From: Streptomyces sp. NBC_00536
GTDB taxonomy: Bacteria > Actinomycetota > Actinomycetes > Streptomycetales > Streptomycetaceae
Reading direction: 5' to 3'
DNA: 64,000 nucleotides
Assembly: GCF_036346295.1 (NCBI RefSeq)
Contig: NZ_CP107819.1
Coordinates: 186,001-250,000, forward strand
Under the pieces are notes generated by a model. That model was not told the DNA's origin, searched no databases, and saw nothing but the letters and a program-made list of their open reading frames with translations. This document shows, piece after piece, positions 53,758-62,092 of the stretch (positions within the stretch are counted from its first letter, which is position 1; every line of letters begins with the position of its first letter). The translations under genes and the position numbers were made by a program.

Positions 53758-54784
53758 GGACGCTCTCCTCGGTCGTGGTCGCGGTCGTGGTCGCGGTCGT
53801 CGTCGTAGTCGCCGTCGTAGTCGCACGGAGCCGGTCGTCAGGGGTGGTGTCGGCGGACTGCCACGCCAGCAGGCCCGCGCCGAGGCACCCGGCCGCGGCG
53901 CCGAGCGACGCGCGCACGATCTCGGGGCGGCGCTGGAAGGTGAGGCGGCGGGCCAGATCGGCGCGGAGCGGGCCGAGCAGCAGCTCCCCCGCCTCGGACA
54001 GGCCACCGCCGATGACCACGCGTTCGGGGGCGAGGATCGAGGCGAGGGCGGTGAGCGCGGTCGTCAGGGCGTCGACCGCTTCGTCCCACACGGCGCGCGC
54101 GACCGGATCCGCCCGGGCCACCAGCGCCGCGACCCCGGCCGCCCCGTCGACGGTGCGGCCCGAGCGCGCGGTGTAGGCGGCCGCGATGGCCGAGGCCGAG
54201 GCGATGGCCTCCAGACAGCCCCGGGCGCCGCAGGCGCACGCCGCGGCGCCGGGTGCGACGACCAGGTGTCCGGCTTCACCCGCGTACGCCGACGGGTGCG
54301 CGGGCCGTCCGTCGACCAGCGCGGCGGCCGAGATCCCGGTGCCGATGGGCAGGAACAGCATGTCGCGGGCGCCCCGGCCCGCGCCGAGGCGGCTCTCGGC
54401 GACGGCGCCGGCCCGCACGTCGTGCCCGAGCGTGACGGGCAGCTCGACGCGTGCCCGGAGCAGTGCGGCGAGCGGCAGGTCGCGCCAGCCGAGGTTGGCG
54501 GAGTACGTGGCCACCTGGGCCGCCTCGTCCACGATCCCCGGCACCACGACACCGGCGGCGACGGGGCGCGCGCCGTGGCCCGCGGCGCGGCCGGACAGCT
54601 CCCGCAGCGCGTCCCCGATCGCCTCGACGACGGCGGCCGGGCCGTGCGTGCGCGGTGTCGGCCGGCGCAGGCTGCTGAGCGGCAGCATCGCCCGGTCCAG
54701 CACCGCGCCCTTCATCGACGTACCGCCCACATCGAGCGCGATGACGCAGTCGAGCGGGCCCGGCGGTCCGGTGCGGTCAGCCAC
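53738..54784 (-). CDS. ROK-family sugar kinase
   Basis: GTG 54784 is the start, overlapping the SIS gene by 8 bp. The 348-residue protein has CVIALDVGGTSMKGAVLD (ATP phosphate 1), FLPIGTGISAA, GEAGHLVV with catalytic-site His, the zinc motif CACGARGCLE of ROK proteins and GGGLSEAG. ROK kinases phosphorylate glucose, GlcNAc, ManNAc or GalNAc; this context favours an amino sugar. The C-terminus is an odd Ala-Thr tract (about 20 residues) encoded by a tandem repeat at 53771-53794, and it overlaps the aldolase start. Confidence 0.88.
   Translation of the reverse strand: MADRTGPPGPLDCVIALDVGGTSMKGAVLDRAMLPLSSLRRPTPRTHGPAAVVEAIGDALRELSGRAAGHGARPVAAGVVVPGIVDEAAQVATYSANLGWRDLPLAALLRARVELPVTLGHDVRAGAVAESRLGAGRGARDMLFLPIGTGISAAALVDGRPAHPSAYAGEAGHLVVAPGAAACACGARGCLEAIASASAIAAAYTARSGRTVDGAAGVAALVARADPVARAVWDEAVDALTTALTALASILAPERVVIGGGLSEAGELLLGPLRADLARRLTFQRRPEIVRASLGAAAGCLGAGLLAWQSADTTPDDRLRATTTATTTTTATTTATTTEESVHAARAH
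53771..53794. repeat. 12-bp tandem repeat x2 plus degenerate tail in the ROK 3' end
   Basis: Two exact copies of ggtcgtggtcgc are followed by degenerate gtcgtagtcgcc units to about 53824. On the minus strand they encode the Thr/Ala tail of the kinase, just before the next gene begins. Confidence 0.75.
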
Positions 54785-55745
54785 GGTCGGGGGCGAGGAC
54801 GACGGAACGGGTGAGGTTGCGCGGCCGGTCGGGGTCGAGGCCGCGCTCCTCGGCGCACAGCACGGCGAGGCGCTGCGCCCGGACGAGGTCGGCGAGGGGG
54901 TCGCTCGCCCCGTGCCCGTCCCCGGATCCGGTGAGGCAGGTGCCGCCGACGCGGGTCACCTCGTCCGCCAGGCCGCGCGGGGCCGGGCCGAACACCCAGA
55001 CCGCCCGGCGGGGGCCGGTGATGCCCGCGGGGCCGTGCCGGTATTCCATCGCCGGGTAGGCCTCGGTCCAGGATCCGGCCGCCTCGCGCATTTTGAGCGC
55101 CGCCTCCAGTGCGAGGGCGTAGGTCCAGTCGGTGCCGAGGAAGGTGATCTGCTCGGCGTCGCGCGTGGCCGCGGGGAGGGGTTGCGTGACGGCCCGCTCG
55201 GCGTCGAGGGCGGCCTGCTCCAGGGGACCCACTCCGGCGGGCAGGGCCCCTTCCTGCTCCAAGTGGGCGCGGAGCAGGGCGAGGGCGGTGGTGGCGAAGC
55301 GGGTCTGGACGACCGACTGTTCGTCGGCGAAGTCCAGGACGGCGACGGCGTCGGCGGCGTCCATGACGGGGGTGTCGGGGTCCGCCGTGAGGACGCTGGT
55401 GGGCACCGTGCCCTTCAGGGCGGCCAGCAGGTCCAGTACCTCCGTCGTGGTGCCCGAGCGGGTGATGGCCAGGACCCGGTCGTAGCGGCGGGCGGGCGGG
55501 AAGGCCGAGGCGGCGAAGGCGTCGGTCTCGCCGTGGCCGCCGTGCTCGCGCAGGGCGGCGTAGGCCTGCGCCATGAACCAGGAGGTGCCGCAGCCCACTA
55601 CCGCGACCCGCTCGCCCCGGCGCGGGAGCACGGGCAGGTGGGCGGTGACGGAGGCGGCGGCGCGGCGCCAGCAGTCCGGCTGGGAGGCGAGTTCGCGGGC
55701 GGTGTGGGATCCGGTGCCGGGGGGCTGCGGTGCGGTGGTGGGCAT
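54777..55745 (-). CDS. SIS-domain sugar-phosphate isomerase (AgaS-like)
   Basis: The 322-residue protein has two SIS domains. The first carries VAVVGCGTSWFMAQAYAALR and AITRSGTTTEVLDLLAALKG (Ser/Thr-rich phosphate loop); the second carries FLGTDWTYALALEAALKMRE and EYRHGPAGITGPRRAVWVFG. The order and EYRHGP motif resemble GlmS isomerase halves and AgaS, the galactosamine-6-phosphate deaminase/isomerase. It overlaps the ROK kinase gene by 8 bp and follows the GH35 gene by 85 bp. The AgaS-type role is inferred from context. Confidence 0.85.
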   Translation of the reverse strand: MPTTAPQPPGTGSHTARELASQPDCWRRAAASVTAHLPVLPRRGERVAVVGCGTSWFMAQAYAALREHGGHGETDAFAASAFPPARRYDRVLAITRSGTTTEVLDLLAALKGTVPTSVLTADPDTPVMDAADAVAVLDFADEQSVVQTRFATTALALLRAHLEQEGALPAGVGPLEQAALDAERAVTQPLPAATRDAEQITFLGTDWTYALALEAALKMREAAGSWTEAYPAMEYRHGPAGITGPRRAVWVFGPAPRGLADEVTRVGGTCLTGSGDGHGASDPLADLVRAQRLAVLCAEERGLDPDRPRNLTRSVVLAPDRG

Positions 55746-55830
55746 CGGTGGACTCCTTCGACGGGGTGGGCGGTCGACGGCTCGTGGAGGGCGAGCGGGG
55801 TGTGGAGCGGGGCCGGGCCGAGCCGGGCCG

Positions 55831-57708
55831 TCAGTCGAAGGTCTCGACGAACTCTTCGGCCGGGCCGAGGTCCGGCCGGTCGCACAGCACGACGCCGTCC
55901 CCGAAGTGCTCCAGTTCGAGCACGGTGAGGGTGTTGCGGCCCGCGTGCAGGAACGGGTGCGGGAGGTAGAGGGTGCGCTGCGGTCCCACCTCCCAATAGC
56001 GGCCCAGCAGGCTGCCGTTGACCCAGAGGAACCCCTTGCCGAAGCCCGGCAGCGCGAGGAAGGTGTCGGCCGGTTCGTCCAGGGTCAGCCGGGCGGTGGC
56101 GAAGCCGGTGGTCCCGTCGGCCGTGGCCGCCCCGCCGGGGGCGGCGAGCGAGGGGGCCCGCGCGATGTCCCCCGGCGTCCATTCGTCGAGGGGCAGCCGG
56201 TGCATGGTCCAGCCGTGCACCAGGCGCCGGTCCACGCGCACCCCGCCGAGGATGCCCTTGCCCTGGCCGAGGAGCGGTCCGTAGTTGATGCGTCCCTGGT
56301 TCTCCACCAGGAGCTCCAGCCGGATCCGCGCTCCGGTTCCGGACACGGTGCAGGAGGAGGTCTCCTGGTCGAGGACGGCCACGGGCACGCCGTCGGCGAA
56401 GACCTGGGCCCGGTCGTGCAGTCCGGTGACGGTCAGCGCGTGGGTGCCGGGCGGCAGGAGCGGGTGGGCCGTGTAGAGCACCAGGCCGGAGGACTGGCCG
56501 AGTTCCTCGAAGCTGAGCGGTGTGGGCGCGTGGACCGGTGCGCCGGCCCGGCGCAGTGCGTCCAGGAGGGCCGCGCCGCGGGTCACCGGCAGGGTACGGG
56601 GTGCCAGCAGGGGCGGGTCGGGGGGCAGTGGGCGGTTCGCGGCCGGGCCGCCGGGCGCGGTCAGTTTCTCGCGCAGTGCGTGGAACTTGGGGGTGAGCGC
56701 GCCGTGTTCGGCGATGGGTGCGTCAGAGTCGTAGCTGGTGACGGTCGGTTGCAGCCGGTCGCCGTCGTGGTTGGCGCCGGACCACAGGCCGAAGTTGGTT
56801 CCGCCGTGCGCCATGTAGAGGCTGACGGAGCCGCCCGCGCCGATGATGTCCGCGACGGATTCGGCGGCGTTCGCGGCCGAGCGGACGTGGTGCTTCTCGC
56901 CCCAGTGGTCGAACCAGCCGTTCCAGAACTCGGCGCAGAGGAAGGGCTCGTCGGGTCGGCGGGAGCGCAGGAGCGCGGCCGCCTCCTCGGGGCGCGAGCC
57001 GAAGGTGGCGGCCGCGAGTTCGCCGGGGACGGTGCCGCCGTCTTGCATCAGCGGGGTGGGGCCGTCGGCGGTGTAGAGGAGTTCGGTGATGCCGCGGTCG
57101 GTCAGCGCGTCCCGGACCCAGCGGACGTAGGCCTGGTCGTCGCCGTAACTCCCGTACTCGTTCTCGATCTGCACGGCCACGACGGGGCCGCCGTGGCGGG
57201 CCTGGAGGGCCGCGATGCGCGGGATCAGCTGGTCGAACCAGCGCCCGACCGCCTCCAGGAAGGGCGGGTACGAGGTGCGCGGGCGCATCCCGGGCGTGCC
57301 GGTGAGCCAGGCCGGGAGCCCGCCGTTGTCCCATTCGGCGCAGATGTAGGGGCCGGGGCGGACGATCACGTCGAGTTCCGTGCGCTGGGCGAGGCGGACG
57401 AAGCGGTCCAGGTCGCGCCAGCCGTCGAACCGTGCGTCGCCCGGGGCGCGTTCGTGGAAGTTCCACGGGACGTAGGTGTCGACGGTGTTGAGGCCGAGGG
57501 CGGCCACCCGTCGGAGGCGGTCCTCCCACTGCTCGGGGTGGACGCGGAAGTAGTGGAGGGAGCCGGAGAGCACGCGGTGCGGCCGGCCGTCGCGCAGGAA
57601 GGCGCCCTCGGCGTGCGTCAGCGTGGCCGGGTGCCGCCCCGCCGTGGGCGTGTGCGTGGGCGTGGGCAACGGCGCGGGCGTGGTCAACGGCGGGGTCGTG
57701 GTGGTCAT
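55831..57708 (-). CDS. Beta-galactosidase, GH35
   Basis: The ATG at 57708 overlaps the permease stop (ATGA). The 625-residue protein has a Pro/Thr-rich N-terminus of about 25 residues, then the GH35 barrel. This shows LSGSLHYFRVHPEQWEDRL, YVPWNFHER, GPYICAEWDNGGLPAWL, the acid/base E184 in VQIENEYGSYG, the nucleophile E260 in FLCAEFWNGWFDHWG, and MAHGGTNFG. C-terminal beta domains end with GRYWEVGPQRTLYLPHPFL. No signal peptide is seen, so it acts inside the cell on an imported galactoside. Confidence 0.95.
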   Translation of the reverse strand: MTTTTPPLTTPAPLPTPTHTPTAGRHPATLTHAEGAFLRDGRPHRVLSGSLHYFRVHPEQWEDRLRRVAALGLNTVDTYVPWNFHERAPGDARFDGWRDLDRFVRLAQRTELDVIVRPGPYICAEWDNGGLPAWLTGTPGMRPRTSYPPFLEAVGRWFDQLIPRIAALQARHGGPVVAVQIENEYGSYGDDQAYVRWVRDALTDRGITELLYTADGPTPLMQDGGTVPGELAAATFGSRPEEAAALLRSRRPDEPFLCAEFWNGWFDHWGEKHHVRSAANAAESVADIIGAGGSVSLYMAHGGTNFGLWSGANHDGDRLQPTVTSYDSDAPIAEHGALTPKFHALREKLTAPGGPAANRPLPPDPPLLAPRTLPVTRGAALLDALRRAGAPVHAPTPLSFEELGQSSGLVLYTAHPLLPPGTHALTVTGLHDRAQVFADGVPVAVLDQETSSCTVSGTGARIRLELLVENQGRINYGPLLGQGKGILGGVRVDRRLVHGWTMHRLPLDEWTPGDIARAPSLAAPGGAATADGTTGFATARLTLDEPADTFLALPGFGKGFLWVNGSLLGRYWEVGPQRTLYLPHPFLHAGRNTLTVLELEHFGDGVVLCDRPDLGPAEEFVETFD

Positions 57709-58616
57709 TTGACGGCTCCGGCGGTCATGCCCGCGCGCCAGAACCGCTGGAGCGCGAGGAAGGCGATCAGGAGGGGGGCGACGGAGACCAGCGATCCGAT
57801 GACGACCAGCGCGGGCGGCACCGCGACGTGGCTGGCGTTCCAGCCCACCAGGCCGACGGTCACCGGTTGCAGCCGGTCGTCGCCGAGCACCATCGCGGGC
57901 AGCAGGTAGTTGTTCCAGATCTCCACGAACTGGAACAGGAAGATGGTGACCAGGGCCGGGAGCATCATCCGGACCCCGATGGCCCGGAAGATCCGGAACT
58001 CCCCCGCGCCGTCGATCCGGCCCGCCTCCAGCACCTCGTCGGGCACGCTCTGCGCCGCGAACACCCGGGCCAGGTAGACGCCGAAGGGGCTGACGACGCT
58101 GGGCAGCAGGACGGCCAGTGGGTTGTCGATCAGGTGGATGCCGGAGAACATCAGGTAGAGGGGCAGGGTGAACAGCACCTTGGGCACCAGGACCGCCGCG
58201 AGCACCAGGGCGAAGACGGCGCTCCGTCCCGGGAAGTCGAACTTGGCGAGCGCGTATCCGGCGAGGGCCGAGAACGCGGTGCCGAGCAGTGCCCCGGTGC
58301 CGCAGTACAGCACGCTGTTGAGCATCCAGCGCCAGAAGATGCCGCCGTCCTGGCTGCTCAGCCGTCCGATGTTGTCGAACAGGGCGAAGCCGTCGAACCA
58401 CAGGCCGTTGCCGCTGAACTGTTCGCCGAAGGGCTTGGTGGCCGAGACCAGCAGCCACCACAGCGGGGCGAGGAAGTAGAAAGCCGACAGGGCGAGGAGC
58501 GCCGTGACGGTGACGCGGCTGACCGCGCTCGTGTCCCGTCGCGACCTGATCGCCGGCCGGGTGGCGGAATGGGTCCGGATGGCGGGCGGGGTCCGGGTGT
58601 CGTGGAGGGTGGTCAT
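57705..58616 (-). CDS. ABC transporter permease, MalG-like (carbohydrate uptake CUT1)
   Basis: The 303-residue protein has six membrane segments and the MalG-type EAA loop EAGRIDGAGEFRIFRAIGVR (about 198-217). It starts with an ATG that overlaps the preceding permease stop, and its own stop overlaps the GH35 start. It is the second permease of a CUT1 importer. No ATPase gene is in this operon, as is usual in Streptomyces, where a shared MsiK-type ATPase serves several importers. Confidence 0.93.
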   Translation of the reverse strand: MTTLHDTRTPPAIRTHSATRPAIRSRRDTSAVSRVTVTALLALSAFYFLAPLWWLLVSATKPFGEQFSGNGLWFDGFALFDNIGRLSSQDGGIFWRWMLNSVLYCGTGALLGTAFSALAGYALAKFDFPGRSAVFALVLAAVLVPKVLFTLPLYLMFSGIHLIDNPLAVLLPSVVSPFGVYLARVFAAQSVPDEVLEAGRIDGAGEFRIFRAIGVRMMLPALVTIFLFQFVEIWNNYLLPAMVLGDDRLQPVTVGLVGWNASHVAVPPALVVIGSLVSVAPLLIAFLALQRFWRAGMTAGAVK

Positions 58617-59512
58617 GCGGGCTCTCCCCGGTCGGTCAGCTTGAAGAACACGAACGACACGACTCCCACGAGCAGGGCGAGGATCACCGACTGGGCCGCC
58701 GCGTACGGGTAGTTCCCGGCGGCCACGGCGCTCTGGGCGGACATGATCGGGGTGAAGGCGGAGGAGAGGGAACCGGCGGACACCGGCTGGAGCACGGCGG
58801 GTTCGTTGAAGAGCTGCGCCGATCCGATGATGGAGAACACGGCGGTGAGCACGAGCGCCCCGCGCACCGCCGGGATCTTGATGCTCCAGGCGATCCGGAA
58901 CGCGGACGCGCCGTCCATCCGCGCGGCTTCGAGCACCTCGCCGGGGATCGCCTGGAGGGCGGCGTAGATGATGATCATGTTGTACCCGGCCCAGCTCCAG
59001 GTGACGATGTTCGCCACCGACCAGAGCACCAGGTGCTCCGCGAAGAAGGGGATCTCCAGCCCGAGGGGTTCCAGCAGCCGGTTGACGGGGCTGGACTGCG
59101 GCGAGTACATGAACGACCAGACGAGGGCCGCGCTGACGCCGGGGACCGCGTACGGGAGGAACCCCGCGAGCCGGAAGAAGCCCTTGCCCCGTGCGGAGCG
59201 GGAGTCGATCAGCAGGGCCAGCGCGAGCGCCACGCCGAGCATCACCGGCACCTGGACGAGCCCGAAGAGCGCGACGCGGGCGAGCGAAGAGGTGAACGCC
59301 CCGTCATGGAAGGCCCGTAGGTAGTTCCCGAGCGGGTGGAACTCCCTGGTCGGCGCGGTCAGGCCGAGCCCCGAGCGGCGGACGGTGAACAGGCTGCTGA
59401 CCGCGGCGTAGACGATCGGGGCGATGTACACCGCCGCGAACAGGAGCAGGAAGGGAGCGCAGAACAGGAGCGCTCTCGGTCCGCGCGATGGCGGGGCGCT
59501 GACATGGGTCAC
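58613..59512 (-). CDS. ABC transporter permease, MalF-like
   Basis: The 299-residue protein has six membrane segments and the EAA loop EAARMDGASAFRIAWSIKIP (about 194-213). It starts at GTG 59512 and overlaps the next permease by 4 bp. It is the first permease of the CUT1 importer. A small gap of 45 bp to the binding-protein gene contains a tandem ACTTTCGCT pair. The partner binding lipoprotein is encoded immediately upstream. Confidence 0.93.
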   Translation of the reverse strand: MTHVSAPPSRGPRALLFCAPFLLLFAAVYIAPIVYAAVSSLFTVRRSGLGLTAPTREFHPLGNYLRAFHDGAFTSSLARVALFGLVQVPVMLGVALALALLIDSRSARGKGFFRLAGFLPYAVPGVSAALVWSFMYSPQSSPVNRLLEPLGLEIPFFAEHLVLWSVANIVTWSWAGYNMIIIYAALQAIPGEVLEAARMDGASAFRIAWSIKIPAVRGALVLTAVFSIIGSAQLFNEPAVLQPVSAGSLSSAFTPIMSAQSAVAAGNYPYAAAQSVILALLVGVVSFVFFKLTDRGEPA

Positions 59513-59557
59513 GGGGGTCTTCCTTACTTTCGCTACTTTCGCTGCTTCACCGCCTCG

Positions 59558-60847
59558 CTATTTCGCGGTCCGGAGTCCCTGCTTCTCCATTTCGCCGAGC
59601 GTCTTGTCCTGCGCGGTGCGCAGCGCGTCGGCGACGGTGCCCTTGCCCGCCCACGCCTTGCCGAGGCCGTCGTCGAGGTCGGCGGAGGTCTTGGTCATCA
59701 GCGGTCCCCAGGTCCAGTCGGGGTCGACCTTGGGGGCGGCGGTCGCGAACACCTGGTAGATGTTCTGGCCGCCGAAGTAGGGGTCGGGCTTGAGCTGGGG
59801 CAGGGTGAGGAGGTCCTTCGCGGCCGGGTAGAGCGCGGCCTTGTCGACGAGGTCCCCGAAGGCCTGCCGGTCGGTGCTCATCCAGTGCGCGAACTCCCAG
59901 GCCGCCTTGGGGTTGTCGCAGCCCTTGAGGACCGCGGTCGCGGAGCCTCCGGCATTGCCGACCTTGGCGTCCCCGGCGTTCCACTGGGGCATCGGCGCGA
60001 CCGCCCACTGGCCGGACCCGTCCTTCGCGCCGCCCTTGATGACCCCGGCCTGCCAGACGGCGCCGACGACGGTGGCGATGCTGCCGTTGCCCAGCCCCGT
60101 GTACCAGGCCTGGTCGTACATCGGGGCGCTGCTGATCAGCCCGTCCGAGGCCAGCCCCTGCCAGTAGTCGGCGACCTTCACATTGGCCGGGGACGCCATC
60201 GTGACCTGCCAGGCGTCGCCCTTGACCCCGAACCAGCTGCCGCCCGCCTGCCAGGCCAGGCCCGCGTAGTCGTAGTCCATGTAGGGCGAGGAGATGTACC
60301 GGTCGGGGCCGGAGGCGTGGATCTTCTCGGCGGCGGTGCGGTATTCGGCCCAGGTGGTGGGCGGCTGGAGGCCCAGCGAGTCGAAGACCTTCTTGTTGTA
60401 GAACAGCGCCATCGGGCCGGTGTCCACGGGGGCGCCGTAGGTCTTGCCGTCCAGGGTCACCGACTTCCAGGCGGCGTCCTGGAAGTCGCCCTTGACCGAC
60501 TTCGCCTGCGCGGTGACGTCCTTCAGGGCCCCCTGTGCGGCGAAGCTCGGCAGGGTCTCGTAGCCGAGCTGGGCCAGGCAGGGCGCGTTCCCGGCCTTCA
60601 CCGCGTTGAGCATCTTCTGGTAGCCGCCCTTCGCGCCGGGCTGCACCGTCTGGTAGCTGACCTGCGTCCCCGGGTGACTGGCGTTGAAGGCCTTGACGGC
60701 ATCGGCGTAGCCGGGTGCCCATCCCCAGAATGTTATCGATGCCTTTCCGGCCTCCGGTGCCGGATCCGCCTTCGAGCACCCGCTGGCGGCGAGTGCGAGA
60801 ACAAGGGAGCCAAGGGCTCCCATACAGCGGATCGTCGTACGCTTCAC
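59558..60847 (-). CDS. Sugar-binding lipoprotein of an ABC importer
   Basis: GTG 60847 has GGAGGAG five bases upstream; the longer frame to 60913 reads through the operator. The 429-residue protein has a lipoprotein signal (ALGSLVLALAASGC, lipidated Cys at 24) and the CUT1 solute-binding pattern: ITFWGWAPGYADAVKAFNAS, YGAPVDTGPMALFYNKKVF and GGSATAVLKGCDNPKAAWEF. It is the first gene of the minus-strand operon. Two copies of a 17-bp operator-like sequence lie at its 5' end, one upstream and one inside codons about 36-41. Confidence 0.92.
   Translation of the reverse strand: MKRTTIRCMGALGSLVLALAASGCSKADPAPEAGKASITFWGWAPGYADAVKAFNASHPGTQVSYQTVQPGAKGGYQKMLNAVKAGNAPCLAQLGYETLPSFAAQGALKDVTAQAKSVKGDFQDAAWKSVTLDGKTYGAPVDTGPMALFYNKKVFDSLGLQPPTTWAEYRTAAEKIHASGPDRYISSPYMDYDYAGLAWQAGGSWFGVKGDAWQVTMASPANVKVADYWQGLASDGLISSAPMYDQAWYTGLGNGSIATVVGAVWQAGVIKGGAKDGSGQWAVAPMPQWNAGDAKVGNAGGSATAVLKGCDNPKAAWEFAHWMSTDRQAFGDLVDKAALYPAAKDLLTLPQLKPDPYFGGQNIYQVFATAAPKVDPDWTWGPLMTKTSADLDDGLGKAWAGKGTVADALRTAQDKTLGEMEKQGLRTAK
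60727..60743. promoter_or_regulatory. Internal copy of a 17-bp LacI-type operator
   Basis: AGAATGTTATCGATGCC is identical to the copy at 60895. It lies inside the binding-protein gene, 105-121 nt after its start, and the codons read as KASITFWG. The core TTATCGATGC is a CG-centred near-palindrome. Confidence 0.7.
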
Positions 60848-60894
60848 AGCTTCTCCTCCGGCCGTTGCACCTCGATGGATCGGAACTATGGCAG

Positions 60895-60911
60895 AGAATG
60901 TTATCGATGCC
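60895..60911. promoter_or_regulatory. Upstream copy of the 17-bp LacI-type operator
   Basis: This is the same 17 bases as 60727-60743. It lies 48-64 bp upstream of the binding-protein start and about 95 bp upstream of the divergent LacI start. The copies are 168 bp apart, equal to 16 turns at 10.5 bp per turn. Confidence 0.75.
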
Positions 60912-61005
60912 AATGGGTGCCACAGCTATCCTTCGGTGAAGGTCAAAGGCCAGCTGAAGCGGTATGGGAGCGATATCATCCGTGCTTGTGACGGCAAAGG
61001 AACCC

Positions 61006-62058
61006 ATGGTGAAGCAGAGTCCCGGTGACCAGGAACGTCCGCCGGGGATGGCGGACGTGGCCCGGGTCGCCGGGGTGTCCGCGCAGACGGTGTCGCGCGT
61101 GCTCTCGGGGCACCCGAACGTCCAGGACAGGACGCGGGCCAAGGTGGTGGCCGCGGTGGAGCAGCTCGGCTACCGCCGCAACAACGCGGCGCGGATGCTG
61201 AGTTCGGGCCGCAGCCGCACCATCGGCGTGGTGACCCTCCAGACCACGTCCTATTCGCGGGCCGCCGTCATCTCGGGCATCGAGAACACGGCGCAGGCCG
61301 CCGGGTACGCGGTCAGCACCGCGACGACGACCTCCCTGGACACCTCCGCCATCGAGCGGGCCCTGGCCCGGCTCGCCGACCAGGGCGTCGAAGGCGTCAT
61401 CCTGTCGGTGCCGCTGATCCACAGCAGCGACCGGATCGAGCAGCTCACCCGGTCCACGCCCACCATCACGATCGACGGCTCGCGCACGGACGCGACCGGG
61501 GTCGTGGCCGTCGACCAGGACCTCGCGGCCCGGCTGGCGACCCGGCACCTGCTGGACCTCGGACACGAGACGGTCTGGCACGTGGCGGGGCCCGCGCGGT
61601 GGCTGGAGGCCGCGAGCAGGCGCGACGGCTGGCGGACGGCGCTGGAGGACGCGGGCCGGTCCGTGCCGCCGCCGCTGGAGGGTGACTGGTCACCGGGCTC
61701 GGGCTACCGGGCCGGGCTCATCCTCGGCCGCATCCCGGACGTCACCGCCGTGTTCGTGGCGAGCGACGAGATGGCCTTCGGCGTGATCAGGGCGCTGCAC
61801 GAGTGCGGGCGCCGGGTGCCCGAGGACATTTCCGTGGTCGGCGTCGACGACATCGAGCTGGCGGAGTACTGCACCCCGCCGCTGACCACGGTCGCGCAGC
61901 CGTTCGCCCACATGGGAGCGCTGGCCGTGGCGCAGCTGCTGCGGCACATCGCGGACCCCGGCGCGATGGCCGTTCCCGCGTCCGTGGAACCCGAACTCGT
62001 CGTACGGGCGAGCACCGCCCGCTGTCCGGACGCGGCGGGAGAACCCGGCCCGGGCTGA
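61006..62058 (+). CDS. LacI-family repressor of the galactoside operon
   Basis: The ATG at 61006 has AAAGGA four bases upstream. The 350-residue protein has the LacI HTH (MADVARVAGVSAQTVSRVLS), the hinge helix LSSGRSRTIGVV, and a periplasmic-binding-like effector domain with VAVDQDLAARLATRHLLDLG and ISVVGVDDIELAEYCTPPL. It is divergent from the ABC/GH35 operon and in tail-to-tail position with galK. It should release the two 17-bp operator sites when galactoside or its product is present. Confidence 0.93.
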   Translation: MVKQSPGDQERPPGMADVARVAGVSAQTVSRVLSGHPNVQDRTRAKVVAAVEQLGYRRNNAARMLSSGRSRTIGVVTLQTTSYSRAAVISGIENTAQAAGYAVSTATTTSLDTSAIERALARLADQGVEGVILSVPLIHSSDRIEQLTRSTPTITIDGSRTDATGVVAVDQDLAARLATRHLLDLGHETVWHVAGPARWLEAASRRDGWRTALEDAGRSVPPPLEGDWSPGSGYRAGLILGRIPDVTAVFVASDEMAFGVIRALHECGRRVPEDISVVGVDDIELAEYCTPPLTTVAQPFAHMGALAVAQLLRHIADPGAMAVPASVEPELVVRASTARCPDAAGEPGPG

Positions 62059-62092
62059 GCCCCGGACCGGGTTCCCCCGTACGTCCGGCAGC

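Noticed and set aside
53738..54006. Start of the class II aldolase at 54006
   Set aside because: The extra 83 residues are a shadow of the ROK kinase gene. MPLAPTDDIIAAAYAQ at 53757 is the normal N-terminus.
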